From NCBI GenBank assembly GCA_932521035.1, contig OW051493.1, positions 6,262,001-6,326,000 of the forward strand: a DNA stretch of 64,000 bases, given 5' to 3'. Position 1 is the first letter of the stretch. The number at the start of each line of letters is the position of its first letter. The notes beneath the pieces were generated by a model. That model had not been told where the DNA came from. It made no database searches and worked only from the letters and a program-made list of their open reading frames with translations. Position numbers and translations under genes: made by a program. This document shows, piece after piece, positions 11,165 through 21,482 of this stretch. This DNA comes from Oscheius dolichura. Taxonomy: Eukaryota > Nematoda > Chromadorea > Rhabditida > Rhabditidae.

Positions 11165-12908
11165 TCAGTCGACGCCCCAAGGGTCGGGGGACAATTTGGA
11201 GTCTGGGTCACATTCCCTCTGTATTTCTTCGAGGACTTTTCTCTGGTCTTTGGGCATTGTTATCGCTGTCACAGTGTACATCACGGCACTGACGGCCAGG
11301 AGACCGACGAGGCAGTAGAAGGAGACGACCAGCGATTTGAAGGTGTCCTCCGGAGAGTCGGACTTCTTCACAGCGTCAGAAATCTGAAACTCTGTACTTT
11401 GAATGGAAGAAAACAAACCGCGCCGACAATGTATGGCCCCGGCCCATCTCCTAGAAGATGAGAGGCTAACATGAACCAGGAGAAGGCTGTACTCCTCCGC
11501 CAAGGGGCCACTATGGACATGATGATATCGACGTTGAGACCCCAGTTGAGGCAAGTGAAGGTCACACACAACAGGATCAGCACCTGGAGAGACTTATCCT
11601 GCTCGTTTTCATATATAAAGTACCCATAGGAGGGTCGAATTGCTGTTGTTGAGTAGGAGAATGGTCAACATCAATGGACAGGCCACTAGGGAGCCGAAGG
11701 CGCAGACCAGCGCTGGAGCCGTCTTGGTCTTGATTCTGGAGAAACACAACCACCCTGTCTGCCAGGCCTACAAATGGTTTTCTATGGAATACTAGTAGAT
11801 CCGACCCCTGACCACAAGACGCCCGTGACCACTCCGATGACCCCAGAAACACAAGTTATGGCTCCGAAGAGCATGTTGATGTTGTCCTTGTCCTTTCCTG
11901 GGAGGGTGTCCATCGTGTAGTTCTTCTTCCAGGCCATCCTCCTCTCGGCAGCTGCTGGTGTCCACCAAAGCATTGTCCCGGCCACAAAAACAAGGGAAGT
12001 GTAGGCGATGATGCAATAGATATAAGTGGGACTGAAGAGGCAATTCTCCTAATTAAAGAGAAGCATACTTGATCATGAGGCAGTACATATCATTCCAAAT
12101 GGAGGAGGGTACCCGGGGCTGAATGGTGTTGACCCCGGACTCCTCCTTATCCGAAGCTCCTCTCTCTGGCTCGTCCACCAGAAATGCCAGCGCGGCCACC
12201 CCGAAGAGGCCAGCGATGGCCGACACCCTGATCCCCCACTGCCAATGCCCGGTCCAGGTGGAGACGTTAGATCCAACTATATAACCGAGGCCGCTGAAAG
12301 GGGCTCCTCTACCGTCTCATTAAAAAGAACCTTCCAAATGGCACTGCCAGGTAATAGACCATGTAGACACGGTTTCTGATCTGTCCAGTGAACATATCAC
12401 ACAACATGGACGGACTGACATTGGAGTAGCTGGCCTCTCCCACACCGACAATTCCTCGGAAGAGCATGAACAGCCAGAAGAGCTGGAAGGCAACTAATAA
12501 GAGGGCAGGTAGAACCTACAGGAGGCCCTTTCACTCACGTTCTTCGGGCAGAAGGAGGATCCGATGACAGCCAGGACCCAGATAAGCATCCCGCCACAGA
12601 TCACCCACTTTCTATTGTACCTGGGCATGGGGTTGTCTGTCCGGAAGCGAGGGATACTCCTACCTGTCGCCGAGGTAGCCACAAATGGGCGAGCCGATGA
12701 CGAAGAATACCAAGAAGACGGTTTGAATGAGACCTGCCCATTTGTCATCAAGGTCGTAGTATTCCTGAACTTCCGTCAGGACACCTAGGAGATTGGAAGG
12801 ACGGGAGGAGAGATTCATACCGGCTACGGTCTCTCGATCTACATAATTGAGGAGATTAATGAGGAAGAGAATGAATGTGCAGAAGTACTCCCGTTGCCCG
12901 TTGGCCAT
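11165..12908 (-). CDS. SPNS: Spinster-type MFS transporter (SPNS)
   Basis: Major facilitator protein of the Spinster family, which moves lysophospholipids or sphingolipids across late endosome/lysosome or plasma membranes. The N-terminal segment (LLNYVDRETVAGMN, GLIQTVFLVFFVIGSP, GYLGDRYNRKWVICGG) is highly characteristic. Later exons give GAITCVSGVIGVVTGV, RRSTAFSWFMLASHLLGDG and a C-terminal membrane segment ending in a hydrophilic tail (SPDPWGVD). Several introns of about 35-60 nt interrupt the gene. It lies just upstream of the acyl-CoA ligase on the same strand, 104 bp apart, so co-transcription is possible. Confidence 0.88.
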
Positions 12909-13012
12909 GGTTGCTTATCGTGTCTTTTACGGGTTCAGATAATAAACACAAAAGAAGGACTATAAAACGGGAGTCTGTTCTTTGAGGACCACAGATTGAC
13001 AGTTTTTTATTC

Positions 13013-13779
13013 TCAAGAGAAATTAATATTGACGTTTTTAAACATCAGGGTCGAGGCCGACGCCATTCGGGACACGTAGTTGTTCACATCCCGGATGTCC
13101 TTCCCGTTCCAAACTTGTTTCGCTCGGAGGTCTCTCAAGCTCTGAAGGTTACCTGATGAAGAAGTGAAAGGGTGACTACCAAAGTGGCTGGGAAGTTCCA
13201 TCCTATGGTCTCCTCGGGGAATGGTTCCATCGCGGCCCGGTTACAGTTGGCTCCGTGGCAGATGCCCCCAATCATGCCGTTTGCCTGTAGGCAATAATAG
13301 GAGCCGTTCACTAAACGAATGTTTAACCAAAGGGATCTCCCTTTCCACCATTAGCCAGTCCAGTAGGGGTGGTGTCGCTCAATGGGAAGATGTCAGCACA
13401 GGTAAGGAAGCTGATCCTGAAAGGGGGTGACTGGGTAGAACTGGAGAGACTCACGATTCTAAAGACAGACCGAGGGCGCCTACGGATTTGTCGCCCTGGG
13501 GCACTCCTAGGTAAGAAGCTATCTGTGGATATATTCATCATTTTGTGTTTAAACTTTTACCAGTCTCCCAACATTTTCCTTAATATTCCTGATAACTTGA
13601 GGGCGAGACTGCTTCGGCGTCACGACGAATTTTGGATCAAAGACTCGAAAACGGTTAACCGAGACTCGAACTGTCCTTGAGTCTAAAAAGAGGAAGTCGG
13701 CCAGGAGAGATTGCTCACCGGATGGCCAGCAGCTATAGACGGTCGAAACGAGAGCCAGGAAGAGGAGGAAGACTTTCAT
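13013..13779 (-). CDS. Small secreted protein of unknown family
   Basis: The protein starts MKVFLLFLALVSTVYSCWPS, a clear signal peptide. Splicing out a 36-nt intron gives DSRTVRVSVNRFRVFDPKFV, and further exons give SYLGVPQGDKSVGALGLSLE, FLTCADIFPLSDTTP, ICHGANCN and a final exon ending VSRMASASTLMFKNVNINFS. I do not recognise the family. The join between the third and fourth exons near 13260-13340 does not fit a simple GT-AG intron in phase, so the model may be wrong there or an exon may be alternative. An AATAAA lies 2 nt after the stop. A TATA-like box is found about 40 bp upstream of the ATG. Confidence 0.6.
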
Positions 13780-13794
13780 TGGCGGAATGGCGAA

Positions 13795-13816
13795 TAATTG
13801 GTACCTAATTGGTACC
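13795..13816. repeat. 11-bp tandem repeat (two copies) in a promoter
   Basis: TAATTGGTACC occurs twice head to tail, directly beside a TATA-like box and within 40 bp of the start codon of the secreted-protein gene. It may be a paired binding site. Confidence 0.6.
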
Positions 13817-13824
13817 TTTATAAA
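13817..13824 (-). promoter_or_regulatory. TATA-like box of the secreted-protein gene
   Basis: TTTATAAA, itself palindromic, lies 38-45 bp before the ATG at 13779. A start site 25-30 bp downstream would leave a 5' UTR of roughly 10 nt. Confidence 0.45.
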
Positions 13825-16800
13825 GCCTCGGTTGCCTTACGTATTCGCGAATCTCTTTCAGTATTTTCGATAAGGGAGAGCTGTGTCACCGTGCCTTTGT
13901 CTGGATACAATACCCAAGACTGATGTCTGACGTCGACGACCCCCGTCGCGATGACTGGCCCCTTCGAACCCTAATGAACAGATAATGTCTCTTCTTTGAT
14001 CTTGGCCACTTCCCGGTGTGTTTTCAGGTCATTGAAATTACGAGAAACTGGACCAGCAAGTTGACCTTTCGTGGCGAGATCGATGACGTACCTGGACACG
14101 TCTTCTCGTTCTCCTCCTCTCCTCTAGGCTAGAGAGACCGGGCCACTTGCCTCCGAAATAGCCCCCTCTCCACCTACGTTTCCCCTGTCTCCTATTTCAC
14201 TTGATCAGGTCCCCAATCCGCGAGATCTACCCATCCAAAAGTTATACCCATTTTCCCTTACGGGCGTAAATGTTTAATAACCGACGGGAGGACGACGTCA
14301 GACGTAACTTGAGTTACCAAAGATGACTCTAGATAAATTCATCTTCTTCTTTTCTCTTATTGTTTTTTAGAAGAGGCACATGGCAGTTGTGATCCGTCGA
14401 CGTTCCCCTGATGTGGATACTGTAGTTTGAGCCGGCCACATGGCAGAGGACACTGCGGATCAAGGGTTCCCCTTCTTCCCAGATTAAGTTTTTCCTGGGT
14501 TGAGGTTAATCTCCTCTCGAAAAGGAGACACCCGTCGGATTACCAAAGACTCAAGTTGTGTTCTGTTCCCAGTCGAGATCTCCCCTGCCCGGCCCCATCA
14601 TCCCACGTTGTATCTCGTGTTTCAGCTTAAAATATTTTGCTAACTTCTCGCCGGGGTAGATCTCAAAAATTCGCGTCTAAAAAGAGGAAAATGGGCAAAT
14701 CCTCCCAGTGTTCAAGTATCATCCGATCTGTTATGAGAATCTACCTCACGCGCTGTGGCTAATACTGTTTTCCCCGAACTTTATCCCTCCTTAAATTATG
14801 CCTTTAAATGTAGTCGCCCTCCTCCTGCCCGAGAAAACAGCGGCGTGTCTATACGACGGCTTAATTAAGGGCATTTCTTACGGGGATGAATAGCCGCTTC
14901 CGGCTACTCTAATGAGGCGTGGGGCTGACCAGCCAATGACCATTAATGACCTCATCCCCTCATGTTTTCTGTAGATCCTCTGAGGTGCAAACGTATTCCG
15001 AGAACCGTCCCATTCAGTTTTGTTGTCAACATCCTTCGACCTTTCCAACCAAAACACATCCTTGCCGTGTCCAAGACGATCTCTTCCCATCTCGACCTCC
15101 AGAAGTCAATTGGCTACTTGTCCCCCAGGTGGAACATTCCGATTTGTGATTAGTCTACAATAATTAGGTTGGTGTCCACTCCTCCCAGCTGGCTACTATA
15201 GTCATCTAGGTGTCCCCCCTTTTAGAATACAACTCTTGTACTTTTTGGGTATTTTTAAAAGGGACCCCTCCTGTCCGTAAGATATCCTTCTCCAGAAGCA
15301 ATCCTTTCTTTTCCCTTAGAAAAACGAGAAATGCCGTCACTTTACGTGACTTTTTAATGCCACCTTCATATTTTACTACGTGTGTCGGAAATGTGAATCG
15401 GATCTGATGATTTTTTGTTTCGAGGAGTCACCACAGGGTGAAGTTGGCGTCTCTAATTAAAATATGGTTTCCTTCCTCCACAACTTCCTCCTTTCTACCT
15501 GGGAGATGTCCGAGTTGACGTGGCCCTCGTCCACTGTGTATACCCGCCATTACCGTTGTCCTCCAAGGTGTTTGCCTCGGCTTCTCCTTTCCTGGTCAAC
15601 ACCGTTGATTGAATAGTTTCTGGCAGTCCTTAAAACGGACCCTTCCGAACAATTGAAGCCGGCCAAGAAGTGACTGATTCAGTCCCCTTCGCACTATTTG
15701 AACCGCCACCTGCCGTGACTTGGAAATTGGCATTCCACCCGCTTCTTGTCGTCACCGAGCTGGCGATCACGTCGGTCCGTTTGTTATGCCCCTGACCTCG
15801 TCTAATGGTGCCATTTTGGAGGAGACGAAGACCATTCGAATTTACATAAACAAGGGAGCAGAGGGGGAGGGACTCGGCCCGGTCCCTAGATCCCTGTCCT
15901 CTCCGTCCTCTTATCCGCCAGGGACAGTCTCCTACAGAGTTCAAGTGGGATAAGGGGCCTTCCTCGAATTGGTACGGAGTTCAAATCTACGTCTGCCGCC
16001 TGTTTTGATCCTATTTGTCCCATTAAACAGGAGGATTAGGAGGGCGACGTCAGGTTTTCCAAAAGCTGATTTCTGATGGCCGGCTATCATAGGGGCGTCG
16101 TGTAGTCGACAGGTGCCTCTGTCTATATTCCCTATTTATGAACCGCCTTCTGCAAAAAGGCTACTCGGAGAACACTTTCCCCCTCACCCTCCCCCCTCCT
16201 TACTCCACTTCCCTGTTATCATTCGATTACAATCGGGGTTCTACCTAAAACGCCCTCTATAAAGTCCGAATAAGTGTGTTCCAGTCCTCCCTCGTGGTGG
16301 GTGGCTACCTCTAAATGTTCACCTCTAAAAAACCAGGGGGAAGCCCTGTTCGTCACTCTACCAGTGTATTCGTATCGCCTCGTTCCGCCAATTAGCCCAT
16401 GTGTCCACCCCCTCGTCCACTCCCGAGATATCTCTCTAATTAAATAATTTAAGGGTCCCGATTACGCAGTGTTTCATTTCGAACCGGTCCGACTCCCTAT
16501 TACAGCCTCAGGTCTCATTTGCCCTCCTCGCCCTTCTCTCAGATATGATCAGCGAGTCTCTCCATTGTCTCATTCCATTCTTTCCGGTTCGACGGGCTCC
16601 TTCTCATTTCGCGAACTCCTCCTGTCCATCTGGGGGAGGTGCCTGTTCCCAGGGGTATACGGTAGTCCCCTCTGATCCCCGCGGCTAATCCCGTACAAAC
16701 TGTTTGTTTGTTTTCACCAGAGAAACAACATAGAGAGAGTTTTGCACCTCATTTATCCCTTTTCTCTCTTCTCTTCCGAATTTTTGAAAGAGGAAAATGC

Positions 16801-17187
16801 AGAGGAAGAGGAGGATTCTCCGATGTTTGTGATATTCTCGGACGTCAGAGATACGGTACTTGCCCTCGGCCCATCCCTCGCTCAGCATCGTCTGAGCAGT
16901 CATTATTGCGAAAAATTTACGCAAATTGCGTTGCTGGCATTGTATTCCACGGCGGCTACTCCGCCAACCCACCCGTTTTTCTAATTTTGGCGGCACTCTG
17001 CCCATTCGGCCGGGAGCAAAGGCCAACTCCGAGATGACCGTTTCCAGATCGTTGACCCTCGTCCTCCTCCATCCCTACAGTATCCTCCTCGTGTTCCCTA
17101 ATGCCTCCTCGTTGACCAGGGACCAGTTTATTTTGCTTCTTCGAGATTAAATCATCAGTGGCCCTAAATAGGTTCAAATTGCAGGAA
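13825..17187. other. Gene-poor stretch of about 3.4 kb
   Basis: I see no exon with protein character on either strand; the open frames are short and of low quality. Given the tight packing elsewhere this is the longest empty stretch in the window, so distal regulatory DNA for the neuropeptide or eyegone genes is a reasonable guess. Many short tracts look pyrimidine-rich and non-repetitive. Confidence 0.5.
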
Positions 17188-18246
17188 ATGAGCGGTGCCG
17201 TGTTGTGTTTATTGTTAGCCCTGTGCCTCGCGTCAACCCGCGGATTCCTGATCAGATCACCTAAAATCGGCGAGATGCGACAGAAGAACCTCAACAATAT
17301 CATCGAGTGCTTCGAGAGGCATTCCAAGCAGTGAGTCTACCACCTCGAGATGGCCAACAGTCCCTTAGATTCAGAAACAAACGCGTCTTCGCCCAGACAC
17401 AGGGAAACGTCGCCAAGCTCTACGATGAAAACGGTCAGTTTGGAGGGGGCAACGTCAACTGTGTTTATCCGACTAGGGGGATCAGCTCCAGGGCAGGAGG
17501 GGATCGGATCTCTGCTGAGAACTACTGGGCAACACGAAACAAAACAAAATAAGACAGCCCCGATCAGAAGATGAACCGTCAGCCCGAGCACAACACCGGC
17601 CTCGGAGAATACCATGACGTAGTAATCTCTCAATCGAAAAGCTCGACAGAAACATGTTGTGCACAGTTTGGCTCGTCACTTCCTCGCCTCTCGAAGGGGA
17701 GATCTCTCTTCGGGGATGAGCTTGAACAGCTTCTTCGTAACATTGCTCTTCCACAAAATGAGGGGGATTCCTTTGGATGGAGCGGTCTGCTCCTCCAGCC
17801 ATTTTGCATCTTGTTTGATCCCCGGGCTGTCTGCCCCAAACATATTTATTTCTCTAGTTTGACGTGCAATTCAATTGGTAGCATGTCATTTGCTATTCCT
17901 GCTCCGGGCGGTCTTTCCCTACAGTACCCCGTGGTCCGTGGGTGTCAAATTAAAATGTTTTGCCCACCGCATGTGTACATCTTACATCATCGGCGTGTCT
18001 AAAGTTCCCCCTCTAATAAAAATATGGGAATTAGCTCATTCTTGTTTAATTTGTGGTGGTATTTCTGAGGTCGTGTGACTGCCGGCCTAATAAACAGAGC
18101 CTATTTCAGGACAGGAGATAGTCTGCACCGAGGAGAGACCCGTCCCGCCGAAACCGGACAACCAGCACTACGACCAGCACTGCTTCTTCTCGCCGCTCAA
18201 TTGTTTCTTCACCAAATTGCGGTTAAACAAGCAGCCCAAAGTATAA
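17188..18246 (+). CDS. Allatostatin-C-like neuropeptide precursor
   Basis: Three exons (17188-17330, 17369-17433 and 18110-18246) join in frame into a precursor of about 115 residues. It begins with a signal peptide (MSGAVLCLLLALCLASTRG), has a Lys-Arg site in FRNKRVF, and ends with NQHYDQHCFFSPLNCFFTK and a short basic tail. The C-x6-C ring CFFSPLNCF matches the allatostatin-C pattern CYFNPISCF at six of nine positions, including both cysteines, the Pro and the final Phe. This predicts a secreted, disulphide-closed peptide acting on somatostatin/AstC-type receptors. Unlike classical AstC, residues follow the CF without an adjacent dibasic site, so the mature C-terminus is uncertain. A pyrimidine-AG lies 3 nt before the ATG. 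Confidence 0.62.
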
Positions 18247-18311
18247 CTGTTATTGTAGTGTAGTCCAACTCAATCTGTGCCTTCCCCACAATGAATATTA
18301 TTTGTGTCCAT

Positions 18312-19745
18312 TTATTCGTACGGCTTGAAGATCTTCTTCATCAGGGACGGGTTCGGCGAGTCGGCCTCCTCGCTTCTAAACTTATCGTCTTTTATTAGGC
18401 CACCTCGTGGGGATAACGCGGTTATGGCAGGAATAGAATGGAAACGGGAAGTTGAACACACCTTTCTCGCTTCAGATTCTCTTCTAGGGAGGAGCCAACG
18501 CCGTCCTGTTGCGAGCGACGGTACTTCGCTCGACGGTTGGAGAACCAGACCTTTGGAAAGGGTTGTAGAGTGGCGAAGGAAGAGGGTACCTGTATTCTGG
18601 CCTCGGGGAGCTGTGTCTTCTTGACGAGTTCAATCCGCTCGGAAGTGCTCGGATAGGGCGAAGAGGCGAAGGAGGACTCCAATGTTCCCAGCTGGTCTGA
18701 ATACCGCAATTCTTTATATAAGGGCCAGCTGGGCACCTTGGGTAAAAGAACTTCGGGACAACCGCCGGCCAGAAGAGTCCTCGTCGCTCATGGCGACAGT
18801 CTCCGCCGGGGATAGCGGTGCGGGGGCTAAACCACTGAGGACAGCCAAGAAATTAGGATTCAGTTGGAGTGGTGGGATAGTCGTCGGGTTGAGGAGCAGT
18901 CCGGCTGGCCACATAGCTGGCTGGAATGGGAAGGGGAAAGCCCCTGGCATGGGGAGAAGGCCACGGGGAAGACGGTGCTGCTGTTGCCTGGATTACGGTA
19001 TTTCTATTAGTTTAAAGTGTACCTGGCAGCGGCGTGTTGAGCACTGATGATCATGCTGAGTTCCTCGGCGGCCCTCTCGGCTGCCCTCGTCCGAAGTATC
19101 CGATTGATGGAGGAGACCGACGGCGGCGTGGTGCAGACGGCTGAAACATGTTCCCCGTTGCAGTGTCTCCCTTCTTCTCCCTGGGCTCAGTGTGAAATGC
19201 GATCCGGAGGTGTGATTCTCCTTGTCAAACACTTGTCACAGTGGAGTGGCCGAAGAGGGCACACGTTAGCAGCGGATCGCTTTCCCTTTGATTCGACCGT
19301 CTTCGTTTGTTTGGCCGGGGCGAGGACCGTGTATCCGATCGAGCACAAAGCGCCAAGTGTCGCACCCGGGTAACCTACACCCTACCGTAGCCAAACAAGC
19401 CGCGACAAGCAGGAAAGGATCATCTCGCCTCACCTTCGCTAATTAGGCGCTCTCGGATCTCCCAGGCGAAGATCGTCGGGTTGTCGCGCTTGTACTGCTC
19501 GATCTTGGCCACCACTTGCGGCGTCGCTACCTGAAGGACAGCTCAATTTTTAATAATCAAATTAAGGGAGTTCGAATAAAGGGTTTGCTTTAAAAATACG
19601 GAAAAATTACAGGAGATGCAAAAATGCCCCCTAATCAAGTACTTTCTAAATGTGACGGCATTCTCAACCTCCTTACCTTGGGTTTTGTCCCGGCTCCTTT
19701 GGCTTGTGAAGACGGGGGAGACATGCTAGACTTCAACTTCTGCAT
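18312..19745 (-). CDS. eyg: Eyegone-type Pax transcription factor (RED half-paired domain plus homeodomain)
   Basis: Nuclear DNA-binding regulator. From the ATG at 19745 the protein has a short Ser/Pro/Lys-rich leader, then [33 protein letters not shown] and [20 protein letters not shown]. This is the RED half of a paired domain with the RAAERAAE signature of Eyegone; no PAI half precedes it. After a Pro-rich linker comes a paired-class homeodomain, including [35 protein letters not shown] and serine at position 50. The C-terminus is [10 protein letters not shown]. Introns of about 38-45 nt split the homeodomain twice. The last intron join is less certain. An AATAAA overlaps the stop codon. 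Confidence 0.88.
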
Positions 19746-20450
19746 CTGAACCGGAGGATGGGTATGGACAGGCGGAAGAGGCGATAGTCGGCTGGCAGAG
19801 GGTGCTTGCCCACTCGCAGCAGGAGATACGGTAAGTGTTTGCGGAGAGGGCCAGATGAATACTGTTCGACACAGAAGTAACACCTTTTGCTCGGGCAATC
19901 AAGGGGAGGAGGAAGGACACAAAGGAGGCGTCTACTATTGCCTCCTTCTCTTTTACCATTCGCATTTGTCTTGTCAAAATGAAGATTTTCGTTTTATCAA
20001 GAACGTAGCCACATTGACGCTGGATTCGGGATGATTTACAAGACAGATAACAGAAACAATATCAGAGTCAAATGAAAGAGAGAAGAGGGCAGGGAGGAGG
20101 ACAGAGACGAGAATAGGAGGCAGCTACTTGTGTTCCTCAGGTTACCTCTCCGCCTGAGGCCATGCAAAATAAAGGTAGAAACAAGTGGGATTAGCTGAAA
20201 GAAGAAGAGGCAGTCTGGGAGTGACTTCAAAGAGAGCAGTCATCGCTGATGATCGGTCGAAAATGGTCGCGGCCTGCTCAAAGGCCAGCTGCAAGACGGA
20301 CAATACGGGTGTCCGGTCGAGAGGCGTGTTAGGATTACTGTAAGCATGGCGGAAGCCTTCAGTTGGGCAATCCTCTTGTCGTCGCTTTTTGACCCTTATT
20401 AGTCGCCAGCCACTTGTAACCCCGAAAAGGATACTAATCTCTTCCCCCGT
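19746..20450. other. Intergenic region upstream of eyegone
   Basis: No exon is recognised. It probably holds the eyegone promoter and the 3' UTR of the hydrolase gene. An upstream non-coding eyegone exon cannot be excluded, because the ATG at 19745 directly follows a CAG acceptor-like site. Confidence 0.45.
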
Positions 20451-21438
20451 TTATTGTAATTTCTCTCGAAGGAAATCCTCCATCGCCGACCAAGATCTTT
20501 CGCTGGCTGTGGCACTGTAGGCAGCCCCGGGGATATTGAACTCGTCGGCCTCTGAACTCGTAGGTCGATTAATTGAGAAGAATATACAAACCGGGAAGGG
20601 TGAAAGCGTGTTGGGCATCGCCGTAGCGGGTGAACTGCCAGTCGACCTTTCGCACCCTCATCTCCTCGAGGAACTCGTCGACCTGAAATCATCCTCTCTC
20701 AAGAAGGAGGCCCACTACCTGATGGCTAGGAACAAGAGTGTCTGCATCCCCGTGATGTGTCTGGATAGCCGTTCTCGTCGTTTTGTTTAGATTGTCCTCC
20801 AAATTGGTCAGATCAGCATGGAAGGCTACGGCTGCCCTGACCCCCACATCGTATCTCGCCAGGTCTAGGGAGCACAGTCCCCCGTAGCAGAACCCAATCG
20901 TTGCAATCTGACTTTTGTCCATTGTTAGCTTCCACAGTATTCACCTTTGCTTTGTCAACAAAATTCAGTTCATTCACAACATTCCACGCAGCCATAATTC
21001 TACTCCTCAATGTCGTCGTCCTATTGTCCAACATCTCCCCCATCATGGCAAAGCTTTCGTTAATTCCAGTGAACATCCAGTCCTTCCCATACGTATCGGC
21101 TGCGAAGGCCACGTATCCCATCTGGAAAGAGGTTCTTCGAATCCCACAGGGCAAACCTTCGCGATGTCCCTGGCCTTGCTGTCATCGAATTCTCCTCGTC
21201 CAGTAAAGGCGTGAAAGAGGATGACTGCTGGCAGTTTATGCTCATTGTCGGCCTTCCTAAAATGACTTATAGTCGGCTGAAATATCACTAGCCATGGTAC
21301 AACGAGGTATCCCTCTAGTTCATTCCCATCAGCATCTTTGTACTCGACGATTTCCTCTCCAAAAGCCTCGGTCGTGTAATTGAGTTCCAAATCAGCCGAG
21401 GCAAAGACAAAAAGAGACAGGAGCAGGGGCAGCATCAT
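20451..21438 (-). CDS. Secreted dienelactone-hydrolase-family protein
   Basis: Alpha/beta hydrolase. MMLPLLLSLFVFASADL is a signal peptide. The body gives ELEGYLVVP, LPAVILFHAFTGRGEF, MGYVAFAADTYGKDW and the nucleophile elbow IGFCYGGLCSLDLARY with cysteine, as in dienelactone hydrolases. THHGDADTLVP carries the acid and GDAQHAFTLP the histidine, so the Cys-Asp-His triad is complete. It ends SAMEDFLREKLQ. About five short introns are needed. The start codon lies only 44 bp after the stop of the nicotinic-type receptor gene on the same strand, and that gap contains no AG, so a promoter or trans-splice site is not visible there. Confidence 0.85.
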
Positions 21439-21482
21439 TCAATACGCGGCGAGACGGGATCGAGATTACGGGGGATTATAGT

